Shown: piece by piece, positions 33,595 to 40,996 of the stretch
Numbering within the stretch: position 1 is the first letter of the stretch
How the letters are laid out: each line of letters starts with the position of its first letter
Source: Nonomuraea coxensis DSM 45129
GTDB taxonomy: Bacteria > Actinomycetota > Actinomycetes > Streptosporangiales > Streptosporangiaceae
Direction of reading: 5' to 3'
Assembly: GCF_019397265.1 (NCBI RefSeq)
Contig: NZ_CP068985.1
Span: 6,979,001-7,043,000 of the forward strand
DNA length: 64,000 nucleotides
Notes under the pieces: generated by a model
Told to the model about the DNA's origin: nothing
The model's database searches: none
Seen by the model: the letters and a program-made list of their open reading frames with translations, nothing else
Made by a program: the position numbers and the translations under genes

Positions 33595-34794
33595 GTGCAG
33601 CTCCGTTACGGCTTCCGCCTCGACCCGACACCGGGCCGGCACATCGAGCTGGCCAAGGCGTTCGGTTGCGCGCGTGTCGTGTTCAACGACGCGCTGCGGC
33701 TGCGTAACGACGCGCATGAGGCCGGCCTGCCGTTCGTCACCGACGCCGACCTGTCCCGGCAGGTCATCACCGAGGCGAAGAAGCGCCCCGGCCGGGTGTG
33801 GCTGGGCGAGGTGTCGGCGGTGGTGCTCCAGCAGGCGCTGGCCGACTGCACGAGGGCGTTCCGCAACTTCTTCGCCTCGTTGTCGGGCGAACGCAAAGGC
33901 CCGAAGCTGGGCGCTCCCCGGTTGCGGTCCCGCAAGGACAGCCGGCAGGCGATCCGGTTCACCCGCAACGCCCGATTCTCGATCACGCCGGGCGGAAAGC
34001 TACGCCTGCCGAAGATCGGAGAGGTGGCGGTGCGCTGGTCGCGGGAGTTGCCCTCCGAGCCGTCCAGCGTGAGCGTGATCAAGGATGCGGCGGGCCGGTT
34101 CTTCGCGTCCTTCGTCGTGGAGGTCAGCGCCTCACCCCTGCCGGAAAGCGGGATCGAGAGCGGGATCGACCTGGGTCTTGGACACTTCGCTGTCCTGTCG
34201 GACGGGCGGAAGATCGATTCGCCTCGGTTCCTGCGCCGGGCGGAGAAGAAACTCAAGCGGGCGCACAAGGCCCTGTCCCGTAAGGAGAAAGGTTCCAAGA
34301 ACCGGGCCAAGGCCCGGCTTGTGGTCGCCCGGCGGCACGCCAGGGTCGCCGACGCGCGCCGCGAGTTCCACCACCGGCTCTCCACACAGCTCATCCGCGA
34401 GAACCAAGCGGTGTATGTGGAGGACCTGGCGGTCAAGGGATTGGCGCGCACCCGGCTGGCCAAGAGCGTGCATGATGCGGGCTGGTCGTCGTTCGTGGCC
34501 ATGCTGGAGTACAAGGCGCGCCTGTACGGCAGGACCTTCGTCAAGGTCGGTCGCTGGTTCCCGAGTAGCAAGCTGTGCTCGGTATGCGGAGCCGTACGGC
34601 AGGACATGCCCCTGTCGGTGCGGGAGTGGACCTGCTCCTGCGGTGCGGCCCACGACCGGGACATCAACGCCGCGCTCAATATCCTCGCCGCCGGACGGGC
34701 GGAGAGGCAAAACGCCTGTGGAGGGCCGGTAAGGCCGGGCGCGAGCCCGGCACGGCCCGTCGAAGCAGGAAGCCAAGGAAGTGCCGCCGCGTGA
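33595..34794 (+). CDS. tnpB: TnpB, IS605-type RNA-guided DNA nuclease
   Basis: 399 aa, intact. RuvC residues are all visible: Asp in SGIDLGLGHFAV, Glu in VYVEDLAVKGLAR, Asp in AHDRDINAALNI. The zinc ribbon is CSVCGAVRQ and CSCGAAHD. The N-terminal MQLRYGFRLDPTPGRHIELAKAFGCARVVFND is the usual wedge/helical start. TnpB is the ancestor of Cas12 and cuts DNA guided by an RNA from the right end of its element. The GTG start follows AGGA. Divergent from tnpA with 22 bp between the starts. The last 30 residues overlap the predicted guide-RNA scaffold. Confidence 0.93.
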   Translation: MQLRYGFRLDPTPGRHIELAKAFGCARVVFNDALRLRNDAHEAGLPFVTDADLSRQVITEAKKRPGRVWLGEVSAVVLQQALADCTRAFRNFFASLSGERKGPKLGAPRLRSRKDSRQAIRFTRNARFSITPGGKLRLPKIGEVAVRWSRELPSEPSSVSVIKDAAGRFFASFVVEVSASPLPESGIESGIDLGLGHFAVLSDGRKIDSPRFLRRAEKKLKRAHKALSRKEKGSKNRAKARLVVARRHARVADARREFHHRLSTQLIRENQAVYVEDLAVKGLARTRLAKSVHDAGWSSFVAMLEYKARLYGRTFVKVGRWFPSSKLCSVCGAVRQDMPLSVREWTCSCGAAHDRDINAALNILAAGRAERQNACGGPVRPGASPARPVEAGSQGSAAA

Positions 34795-34847
34795 ACGACA
34801 GTGGCACAGGCCAGAATCGTCGGGCTTCAGCCCGGCGAGCGCGTCAA
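34700..34847 (+). ncRNA. Predicted omega/reRNA scaffold of TnpB
   Basis: In IS605-type elements the guide RNA overlaps the tnpB 3' end and finishes at the right end. Here the scaffold would end with the hairpin CGGGCT-TC-AGCCCG (34821-34834) and GAGCGCGTCAA (34837-34847). The guide would then be read from the flanking dehydrogenase sequence beginning ACAGCCCGCC at 34848. The 5' boundary is a guess. Confidence 0.55.
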
Positions 34848-35480
34848 ACAGCCCGCCCGTACACCTCGTTCGCGCGCAAGCGGCCGGAGGAGCGGGTGCC
34901 CTACTGCGGGGCCAACCCGGTCTCCGACATGTGGTCGGAGCAGGCGATGCGGCTGCTCGCCGGCTCGTTCACCGCGGCGGTGCGCGACGGCGACGACGCC
35001 GGCGCGCGGGCCGGGATGGCGATGGCGGCGACGTTCGCCGGGCTCGGCTTCGGCAACGCCGGCGTGCACATCCCGCACGCCAACGCCTATCCCATCGCCG
35101 GTCGGGTCAGGGACTTCCGTCCCGAGGGCTATCCGAAGGACGAGCCGCTGGTGCCGCACGGCATGGCGGTGGCGCTGAGCGCGCCCGAGGCGTTCCGGTT
35201 CACGTTCGCGGCCTGCCCTGAGCGCCACCTGCGGGCCGCGGAGATCCTGGATCCGGCCGCCGGCGGCGAGCCGGCCGGGCGGCTGCCCGCGGTGCTGGCG
35301 GCGCTGATGCGCGAGATCGGCCTGCCGAACGGCATCGGCGGCGTCGGCTACACCGAGGCGGACGTCCCCGCCCTGGTGGAGGGGGCGATGAAGCAGCAGC
35401 GCCTGCTCGCCACCGCCCCGCTGCCGGTGGGCGAGGACGACCTCGCGGCGATCCTGTCCCGTTCCGTCGAGCTCTGGTGA
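34848..35480 (+). pseudogene. Iron-containing alcohol dehydrogenase, 3' part
   Basis: Continuation of the gene broken at 31237. It encodes TARPYTSFARKRPEERVPYCGANPVSDMWSEQAMRLL, the helical metal domain with GNAGVHIPHANAYPIAGRV (two further metal His), and the genuine C-terminus ending SRSVELW. There is no stop or frameshift inside this half, so disruption by the IS is the main lesion. Confidence 0.9.
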
Positions 35481-35490
35481 GGAGCGGCCC

Positions 35491-35577
35491 ATGGCCATCT
35501 AAGAGCTGCGCTGCCCGGACGGGCACTGCTTCGAGGTGATCCAGTCCTTCACCGCGCCGCTGCCGCGGAAAGGGCGC
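35491..35577 (+). pseudogene. Remnant of a small zinc-ribbon gene
   Basis: After a GAGGAG site an ATG begins MAI, followed at once by TAA, and the same frame continues ELRCPDGHCFEVIQSFTAPLP, which looks like the first half of a C-x4-C zinc ribbon. The sequence then runs straight into a terminator hairpin. It is probably the truncated third gene of the lactonase-dehydrogenase operon. Confidence 0.4.
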
Positions 35578-35607
35578 GGCCGCGCGCCCCGGGCGGGGCG
35601 CGCGGCC
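35578..35607. terminator. Perfect hairpin terminator
   Basis: 13-bp arms (35578-35590 and 35595-35607, GGCCGCGCGCCCC) with a GGGC loop, between convergent units: the dehydrogenase operon remnant and the secreted-protein gene. It could serve both strands; no T-tract is present. Confidence 0.75.
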
Positions 35608-35624
35608 GTCAGGGTGCTGGGAGG

Positions 35625-36017
35625 TCAGGAGATGAGCAGGTCGAAGCCGCCGTCCGCGAGCCGGCCCGTGTCGGTGCTGACGACGCTGACCGTGATCGTG
35701 TTGGGCTGGTTGCTGCACTGCGTCGACGGGAACCGGTAGGCGATGTACGGCAGCCGCGCGGCGTGCCGTGGCGTGATCTGGATCAGCGCCTCCATCGTGT
35801 CCACGAAGTGGGCGACCTGGACGCAGTACTGGCCGGTGGCCGAGCGCCAGGTCCGGTAGATGTTCTTGCCGTCGATCAGGGAGCCGTCCAGGCCCACGAC
35901 CGCCCCGGCGCGGGCGAACGGCGCTTTGAGGTCGGCATGCGCTGCGGAGCCGGCGGCGGTGGTGACGAGGCCGGCGGCCGCCAGAGCGAGGCAGCCCGCC
36001 AGAGCACGACGAAGCAT
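35625..36017 (-). CDS. Small secreted protein of unknown function
   Basis: 130 aa. A clear Sec signal peptide (MLRRALAGCLALAAAGLVTTAAGSAAHA, cleavage after Ala-His-Ala) is followed by about 100 residues with a single Cys pair (QYCVQV, STQCSNQ) that may form a disulfide. GGGGGAAA precedes the ATG; an in-frame upstream ATG is rejected. I recognise no family. Confidence 0.7.
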   Translation of the reverse strand: MLRRALAGCLALAAAGLVTTAAGSAAHADLKAPFARAGAVVGLDGSLIDGKNIYRTWRSATGQYCVQVAHFVDTMEALIQITPRHAARLPYIAYRFPSTQCSNQPNTITVSVVSTDTGRLADGGFDLLIS

Positions 36018-36187
36018 TCGGTTTCCCCCTTGGTAACTCACGGACAGGAGCTACGACAGAACGTAATTTCGCCGATCTCCCCGCGGTGCGCGCCACCCCG
36101 GGGCGCCGCCCCAAAGATTCTTGGCCCGCGCCCCGCGAACTTCTGGCGGGTGCCGAGCGTCCGGCGGCCCTCTACGAGCCTGTGGTG

Positions 36188-36199
36188 AGGTCATGACCT
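36188..36199. promoter_or_regulatory. Perfect palindrome AGGTCATGACCT
   Basis: A 12-bp perfect palindrome lies about 90 bp upstream of the monooxygenase start and 170 bp from the divergent secreted-protein start. It is a candidate operator for either gene; the binding protein is unknown. Confidence 0.35.
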
Positions 36200-36288
36200 G
36201 GGGCTCGACGCGAGCAGACCTCTCCCTGTAACCGGCCTGCTACTTTCTGCTACATACCGACCACATTATGCGTAATGGGAGTTCGATG

Positions 36289-37518
36289 ATGAAGGTCGTC
36301 TGCGTCGGCGGTGGGCCCGCCAGCCTGTACTTCTCGATCCTCATGAAGCGGATGGACACGTCCCACGAGCTCACGGTCTACGAGCGGAACCCGGCGGGCT
36401 CGACCTACGGGTGGGGCGTGACGTACTGGTCGCAGCTCCTGCAGAACCTGTACGCGCTCGACCCGGAGTCCGCGCAGGCCATCAAGGAGAACTCCGTGCA
36501 CTGGGACGACTGGGTCGTCGACCTCCAGGAGCGCGCGACCCTCACCATGGAGCACGGCGACGACGGCTTCGGCATCGGCCGCCGCACCCTGCTCGACATC
36601 CTCGCCCGGCGCGCGGGCGAGCTCGGCGTGCGGATCGTGTACGAGCACGAGATCACCGGCCCCGACGCGCCCGAGCTGGACGGGGCGGACGTGGTCGTGG
36701 CGGGCGACGGGATCAACAGCAGGCTGCGCGAGCCGCACGCCGAGCACTTCGGCACCGAGTTCACCGTCGGCCGCAACGTCTACATGTGGCTCGGCACGAC
36801 GAAGATCTTCGACTCGTTCGTCTTCTCGTTCGTGGAGACCGCGCACGGCTGGATCTGGTGCTACGGCTACCCGTACGGCAACGAGCACAGCACCTGCGTG
36901 GTCGAGTGCGCGCCCGCCACCTGGACGGGCCTCGGCCTCGACGCGGCGAGCGAGGCCGACAGCCTCGCGGTGCTGGAGAAGCTGTTCTCCGACGTCCTGG
37001 ACGGGCACCCGCTGATCGGCCGCGAGCAGCCCGACGGCAGCGCCCACTGGCTCAACTTCCGCACCCTCACCAACCGCACCTGGCACCGCGGCAACGTGGC
37101 CCTGCTCGGGGACGCCGCGCACACCACCCACTACTCGATCGGCGCGGGCACCGCGCTCGCGCTGGGCGACGCCGCCTTCCTGGCCGACGCGCTGCACAGC
37201 GACCCCGACCCGCTGTCCGCGCTCGCCCTCTACTCGCGCAGGCGCATCCCGGCCATCCGGATGACCCAGCGCTCGGCCCGCAACAGCGCCCGCTGGTACG
37301 AGAACCTGCCCCGCTACGCCGCCCTTTCGCCGCGGCAGTTCGTGGCGCTGCTCGGCCAGCGGCACTCCACGACGCTGAGGCGCGTCCCGCCGAGGCTCTA
37401 CTACGCCGTCGGCCGCACCCTGGAGGGCCTGCAGGACGGGACGCACTGGCTGGCCACGAAGCTGGGCAGGGGCCCGGCCTGCGAGTGCTGCCGTCCGCAG
37501 CCCACGGAGGGCGGGTAA
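36289..37518 (+). CDS. FAD-dependent monooxygenase (salicylyl/anthraniloyl-CoA hydroxylase-like)
   Basis: 409 aa, class A flavin monooxygenase. The Rossmann start is MKVVCVGGGPASLYFSILMK. ERNPAGSTYGWGVTYWSQLLQNL, with Gly-Trp-Gly-Val, matches the N-terminal domain of salicylyl-CoA 5-hydroxylase and anthraniloyl-CoA monooxygenase. VVVAGDGINSRLRE is the DG motif and GNVALLGDAAHTTHYSIGAGTALALGDA the GD motif. Aromatic CoA-ester hydroxylation is therefore likely but unproven. GGGAG seven bases upstream favours the second of two adjacent ATGs. The C-terminus has an odd CECC cluster. No pathway partners are nearby. Confidence 0.82.
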   Translation: MKVVCVGGGPASLYFSILMKRMDTSHELTVYERNPAGSTYGWGVTYWSQLLQNLYALDPESAQAIKENSVHWDDWVVDLQERATLTMEHGDDGFGIGRRTLLDILARRAGELGVRIVYEHEITGPDAPELDGADVVVAGDGINSRLREPHAEHFGTEFTVGRNVYMWLGTTKIFDSFVFSFVETAHGWIWCYGYPYGNEHSTCVVECAPATWTGLGLDAASEADSLAVLEKLFSDVLDGHPLIGREQPDGSAHWLNFRTLTNRTWHRGNVALLGDAAHTTHYSIGAGTALALGDAAFLADALHSDPDPLSALALYSRRRIPAIRMTQRSARNSARWYENLPRYAALSPRQFVALLGQRHSTTLRRVPPRLYYAVGRTLEGLQDGTHWLATKLGRGPACECCRPQPTEGG

Positions 37519-37593
37519 TCAGGTCACCGTTCGTGGGCAGGGGGTGGGGGACCCGAGATCGCACGAGCGAACCAGCACCCCGGAGGACGGCTC

Positions 37594-38070
37594 ATGACTT
37601 CGACACCCGGCCCGTACGGCCCGGAGGAGCACGGCTCGCCGGCGCTGTCGCCGCAGGCCGCCGCCGCGGAACGGGAGATCGCCCGCGTCACCGAGCCGGC
37701 CCGGCTGCTGCGCATGAGCGACATGGTGCGCATGCTGCTGGACGAGGCCCAGGGCACGCCCCTGGACGATCGCGCCCGCGACCAGCTCAAGCACATCCAT
37801 CTGCGGGCCATCGAGGAGATCGGCGAGTCCGTGGCGCCGGAGCTGCGGGAGGAACTCGAACGCCTCATGCCCGAGGAGCCGGCCGGCCTGCCGAGCCAGG
37901 CGGAGCTGCGCATCATGCAGGGCCAGCTCGTGGGCTGGCTGGACGGCGTCTTCCAGGGCATCAAGGCCGGGCTGGCGCTCCAGCAGGCCGGCGCCCGCCC
38001 GCGGCTGCCCGAGGGCCGTGGGCACGACCTGCCGGACCGGCCGCGCGGCGGCTCGGGCCCCTACCTGTGA
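37594..38070 (+). CDS. bpa: Bacterial proteasome activator Bpa (DUF2587)
   Basis: 158 aa. In actinobacteria Bpa forms a 12-mer ring that docks on the 20S proteasome and opens its gate without ATP. The conserved helical core (RLLRMSDMVRMLLDEAQGTPLDDRARDQLKHIHLRAIEEI, then PSQAELRIMQGQLVGWLDGVFQGIKAGLALQQ) is clear. The C-terminus GSGPYL is the docking motif, usually Gly-Gln-Tyr-Leu; here Pro replaces Gln. The proteasome genes are not in the window. Confidence 0.92.
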   Translation: MTSTPGPYGPEEHGSPALSPQAAAAEREIARVTEPARLLRMSDMVRMLLDEAQGTPLDDRARDQLKHIHLRAIEEIGESVAPELREELERLMPEEPAGLPSQAELRIMQGQLVGWLDGVFQGIKAGLALQQAGARPRLPEGRGHDLPDRPRGGSGPYL

Positions 38071-38075
38071 GACCC

Positions 38076-38101
38076 GCCCGCCGGGCTCGCGCACGGCGGG
38101 C
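38076..38101. terminator. Hairpin terminator between bpa and NTF2-like gene
   Basis: 8-bp stem GCCCGCCG/CGGCGGGC with a 10-nt loop between two convergent genes. Confidence 0.5.
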
Positions 38102-38122
38102 CCGGCGGTCGTTCCCGTCCGG

Positions 38123-38548
38123 TCAGCCGCGTCTGGCGGCGGGCCAGCCGTGCCCCCAGCCGCCCTGGATCATGGTCTGGAAGGCCCAGCCGTCCTCGGT
38201 GCGCACCAGCAGATCGGCGTAGTGCATCTCCTGCTCCTGGCCCTCGATGGTCATGGTGGCGTGCGTCTCGACGACCACCAGGTTCTCGCTCAGGAAGTGC
38301 GGGGTCCGCCGCGAGCGGAGGTCCAGCCCGGCGGTGCCGCCGCCCATCGCGTCCTTCATCGCCTCCAGGTACTCCTCGCGGGTCCACTGCCGGACGGTGG
38401 CGTAGCCGCCGGGCACGTCGGTGGCCAGGTTCATGGGGAAGACGGCCAGGTCGGCCAGCCTGTCGAGCTCACCCCGCTCGGCCCGCGCGTCGTACTCGGC
38501 GAACCATTCCTCGACGCTCTTCAGCTCTTCGGCGCTCGGCTGATACAT
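38123..38548 (-). CDS. NTF2-like/SnoaL-type protein
   Basis: 141 aa, cone-shaped NTF2-like fold: N-terminal helix EELKSVEEWFAEYDARAERGELDRLADLAVFPMNLAT, then strands NLVVVETHATMTIEG, EMHYADLLVRTEDGWAFQTMIQGGWG. The fold occurs in ketosteroid-isomerase-like enzymes and binding proteins, so the substrate is unknown. GGGAG 7 nt before the ATG sets the start, rejecting an upstream ATG that falls within the operator-like repeat. It is probably repressed through the dyad at 38575-38601. Confidence 0.75.
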   Translation of the reverse strand: MYQPSAEELKSVEEWFAEYDARAERGELDRLADLAVFPMNLATDVPGGYATVRQWTREEYLEAMKDAMGGGTAGLDLRSRRTPHFLSENLVVVETHATMTIEGQEQEMHYADLLVRTEDGWAFQTMIQGGWGHGWPAARRG

Positions 38549-38574
38549 GCGCGACTCCCTCGTCCTCGTGCTTT

Positions 38575-38601
38575 CCGTACGCCGTACCGTACAGCATACG
38601 G
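38575..38601. promoter_or_regulatory. Operator-like repeats upstream of the NTF2-like gene
   Basis: A 27-bp segment starts CCGTACGCC and ends CATACGG. It has four CCGTA/TACGG-type half sites, with the outer pair forming an imperfect dyad. It lies 27 bp upstream of the start codon. The layout fits a TetR-type repressor site. Confidence 0.45.
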
Positions 38602-38611
38602 ATCGAAGGCG

Positions 38612-38645
38612 CAAAAAGAGGCGGCGCCCGGCCTCGGACGCCGCC
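38612..38645 (-). terminator. Rho-independent terminator of the chorismate mutase gene
   Basis: On the minus strand GGCGGCG, 12-nt loop, CGCCGCC is followed by TCTTTTTG, a stem plus U-tract rarely seen this clearly at such high GC. Confidence 0.75.
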
Positions 38646-38702
38646 CGTCAACCCGTCAGGTCAGAGGTGCGACTTGACTCGGATGAAAGTTTCTTTCGTC
38701 GG

Positions 38703-39038
38703 TCAGCGTCGCGCGCGGCTCTCCGACATGCTGCTGGCGATCAGCTCGTGGTGGCGCACCACCTCGGCGATGATGAAGTTCAGGAACCTCTCGGCGAAGA
38801 CCGGATCGAGCTTCGACTCCTCGGCCAGGCTGCGCAGTCGGTGGATCTGCCGGGCCTCGCGCTCGGGGTCCGCCGGGGGCAGCCGGTGCTCCGCCTTGAG
38901 CCGGCCGACCTCCTGCGTGCACTTGAACCGCTCCGCCAGCAGGTGCACAAGAGCGGCGTCGAGGTTGTCGATGCTGGCGCGGAGCCGCTGGAGCTCCTCA
39001 AGAACGGCCCCCTCCGGGCGGGGCTGGGAGTTTTCCAT
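38703..39038 (-). CDS. Chorismate mutase (AroQ type II fold)
   Basis: 111 aa, all-helical. LEELQRLRASIDNLDAALVHLLAERFKCTQEVGRLKAEHRLPPADPEREARQIHRL shows the AroQ pattern of Arg in helix 1, Arg-x-x-x-x-x-x-Val-x-x-x-Lys, and the R-E segment. It converts chorismate to prephenate. Cytosolic, without signal peptide. A free-standing mutase like this may pair with DAHP synthase, as in actinobacteria, or support a secondary pathway; no shikimate genes are near. Confidence 0.83.
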   Translation of the reverse strand: MENSQPRPEGAVLEELQRLRASIDNLDAALVHLLAERFKCTQEVGRLKAEHRLPPADPEREARQIHRLRSLAEESKLDPVFAERFLNFIIAEVVRHHELIASSMSESRARR

Positions 39039-39086
39039 GCGGGACAGCCTGCCATCAACCAGGCAGGAAACTCACATCGGGCCACC

Positions 39087-39251
39087 TCACCCGAGGTCGG
39101 TCACCCCGCACACGTCGCACCGGTAGAGCGTGCCCCTGCCGTCCTCGCCGAACTCGTTCCACCAGTGGGCGTTGCCGGCCAGGTTCGACGGGTCACCGGA
39201 GCAGAACATCCGGGTCCCGGCAGGGTCGGCGGGCGTGGCGGTCGAGGACAT
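39087..39251 (-). CDS. 54-aa putative zinc-ribbon protein
   Basis: A short gene with a very good site (AGGAG, 7 nt before the ATG). The protein reads MFCSGDPSNLAGNAHWWNEFGEDGRGTLYRCDVCGV in its central and C-terminal parts. Cys-Asp-Val-Cys and an earlier Cys with the single His could coordinate zinc. It ends 48 nt before the chorismate mutase start and may be its operon partner. Codon use is normal for the region. Family unknown. Confidence 0.6.
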   Translation of the reverse strand: MSSTATPADPAGTRMFCSGDPSNLAGNAHWWNEFGEDGRGTLYRCDVCGVTDLG

Positions 39252-39521
39252 GTCGTCTCCTGGCATGGGGGTCGGAGCCGGGGGCCGGCTCTGTCGGATG
39301 TGTTGACCTCATGTTTCTGCCCCAAAGAAGAAATCTGAAACCTTACGTAACAGGGAGAGACGCAGGTCACGCCAGGAGAAGAAGGCGTTTGAGCCTGAGT
39401 CGTGACGGTATGGGTCCAAATGAGCAGGGGATTTCAGAGATCGCCCCGCTTGGGGCCTCCCTCCAGGGAGGCAGAACAGGCGGTCTCAGCAACCAAGGGG
39501 CCGCCGGATCGGGGGAACCCA

Positions 39522-39797
39522 ATGCGCAAGACACTCACCGGACTGGGACTGGCGTTCTTCCTGACGCTCGCCCCGGCCGCCGCGGCCACAGCCGAGACGC
39601 CGGTCGCGCCCGTGGCGCACAGTCAGGTCACTCCTGCGCCACAGGACAACAAGCAGAGCAACGACGGCGGCGGCAATGCCGGTCTGTGGGGCCTGCTGGG
39701 CCTGCTCGGACTTCTGGGCTTCGCCGGCATGCGGCGTCGCGAACACCACGACGTCGGCACCGCCGAGCACGTCGGCAACCGCAACATGCGCCGGTAG
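39522..39797 (+). CDS. WGxxGxxG family small membrane-anchored protein
   Basis: 91 aa. A signal peptide (MRKTLTGLGLAFFLTLAPAAAATA) is followed by a short exposed spacer, then GLWGLLGLLGLLGFAGMRRRE, a hydrophobic glycine-zipper-like segment closed by Arg residues, the WGxxGxxG signature. Such C-terminal signals resemble sorting tags. GGGGGAA before the ATG fixes the start. Function unknown. Confidence 0.75.
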   Translation: MRKTLTGLGLAFFLTLAPAAAATAETPVAPVAHSQVTPAPQDNKQSNDGGGNAGLWGLLGLLGLLGFAGMRRREHHDVGTAEHVGNRNMRR

Positions 39798-39886
39798 CAC
39801 GCCGGCGTTCCCGGGGCTCGCCGCACGCGGCGGGCCCTTCCCATGCCACCGGCCCAACTTTGACTGTGCCTTATGTCCGATATGTG

Positions 39887-39910
39887 GTGCTTTGTGTGGA
39901 TTGTGGGTAC
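39887..39910 (+). promoter_or_regulatory. Possible SigB-like promoter of the PRC-barrel/DUF2382 gene
   Basis: GTGC-N14-GGGTAC; the -10 part (39905-39910) is good and the -35 weak. Distance to the ATG is 39 bp. Confidence 0.35.
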
Positions 39911-39949
39911 GTGCCTCATGAATGAGACGAACAATCGGGGGAAATCGCC

Positions 39950-40918
39950 ATGGCACTGCAAACAGAGATACGGCACCTGTTCGACTGCCACCTCGTAGGG
40001 TCGGACGGGCAGTCCATCGGCCAGGTAGGCCAGGTCTATCTCAACGACCGCACCGGCGACCCGGAATGGGTCACCGTCCGGACCGGGATGTTCGGCATGA
40101 AGGAGACCTTCGTGCCCCTGGCCGGCTCGCACCGCAGCGGGGACGAGATCCGCGTCCCGTTCGACAAGGACAAGATCAAGGACGCGCCGAACATCGACGT
40201 GGACGGCCATCTGTCCATCGAGGAGGAGGCGCGGCTCTACCGGCACTACGGCCTCCAGCCGCCGTCGGTCCCCGCGCAGCGGAGCATGTCGCCCACCGGC
40301 GAGGGCCGCACGACGACGGAAGGCCGCGCGGGAGACGTCCCCGGCCCCGCCAAGCCCACCATGCCCGCCGGGCCCGCCAGAGGGACCACACCGACGGCCT
40401 CCACCACGCCGACCGCACCGACCACGCCCACCAAGCCCGGCATGCCGGCCACCGGAGGCATGGAACGCCCTGGAGGCATGGGCCGCCCGGAGGACATCGC
40501 CGATCGCGAGATCGACATGACCATGTCCGAGGAGCAGCTCCGCATCGGCAAGGAGACCGTGGAGAGCGGCCGGGTACGGCTGCGCAAGTACGTCGAGACC
40601 GAGACCGTGCAGGAGTCCGTCCCGCTCAGCCACGAGGAGATCGTGATCGAGCGCGAGCCGATCCGCGAGGGCGAGATGGCCGCGGGCACGTACGAGATCG
40701 GCGAGGACGAGCAGAGCATGACCCTGCACGAGGAGCGCGCGGTCATCGGCAAGGAGACCCGTCCCGTGGAGCGCGTCCACGCGCGCAAGCAGTCCGTCGA
40801 GCACGAGGAGACGGTGAGCGGGACGGTCCGCAAGGAGCACCTGGAGATCGACGAGGAGGGCATCACCCGTGACCGTGACCGCTCCGGCAAGCGGGACGAG
40901 GACCTTCCGCCGCTGTAG
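39950..40918 (+). CDS. PRC-barrel plus DUF2382 stress-associated protein
   Basis: 322 aa. Residues 8-90 form a PRC-barrel (CHLVGSDGQSIGQVGQVYLNDRTGDPEWVTVRTGMFG), a Pro/Thr/Met-rich linker spans about 100-180, and the C-terminal DUF2382 domain (MTMSEEQLRIGKETVESGRVRLRKYVETETVQESVPLSHEEIVIEREPI) contains two beta-rich repeats. In other actinomycetes such proteins are induced by osmotic or general stress. The linker repeats Thr-Pro and Met-Pro units. A GGGTAC box upstream supports stress control. Confidence 0.82.
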   Translation: MALQTEIRHLFDCHLVGSDGQSIGQVGQVYLNDRTGDPEWVTVRTGMFGMKETFVPLAGSHRSGDEIRVPFDKDKIKDAPNIDVDGHLSIEEEARLYRHYGLQPPSVPAQRSMSPTGEGRTTTEGRAGDVPGPAKPTMPAGPARGTTPTASTTPTAPTTPTKPGMPATGGMERPGGMGRPEDIADREIDMTMSEEQLRIGKETVESGRVRLRKYVETETVQESVPLSHEEIVIEREPIREGEMAAGTYEIGEDEQSMTLHEERAVIGKETRPVERVHARKQSVEHEETVSGTVRKEHLEIDEEGITRDRDRSGKRDEDLPPL

Positions 40919-40942
40919 GCGCTCACCCGCCCGACCGGCGGC

Positions 40943-40974
40943 AGCGGGCCTCGCACGGGGACGCGAGGCCCGCT
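40943..40974. terminator. Bidirectional hairpin terminator
   Basis: 12-bp perfect stem (AGCGGGCCTCGC at 40943-40954, complement at 40963-40974), 8-nt loop, between two convergent genes. Confidence 0.7.
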
Positions 40975-40996
40975 CGTCGTACGCCGCCGGAGGGCT

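Larger units (their letters stand above)
31238..34847. mobile_element. IS200/IS605-type element inserted in the dehydrogenase gene, itself carrying an IS1182-type element
   Basis: Joining base 31237 to 34848 restores the dehydrogenase codons exactly (Glu-Ser-Tyr then Thr-Ala-Arg-Pro-Tyr), so no target duplication was made, as expected for this family. Inside are divergent tnpA (broken) and tnpB (intact). The left end begins CAGAATCGTCGG and leads to a CCGGCC-TTCA-GGCCGG hairpin now split by the second IS. The right end repeats CAGAATCGTCGG (34812-34823) before the hairpin CGGGCT-TC-AGCCCG. Without the nested IS the element would be about 1.8 kb. Confidence 0.8.

Noticed and set aside
31237..34823. 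CCAGAATCGTCGG at both ends as a target-site duplication
   Set aside because: The second copy lies inside the element upstream of the right-end hairpin; restoring the dehydrogenase frame needs no duplicated bases.
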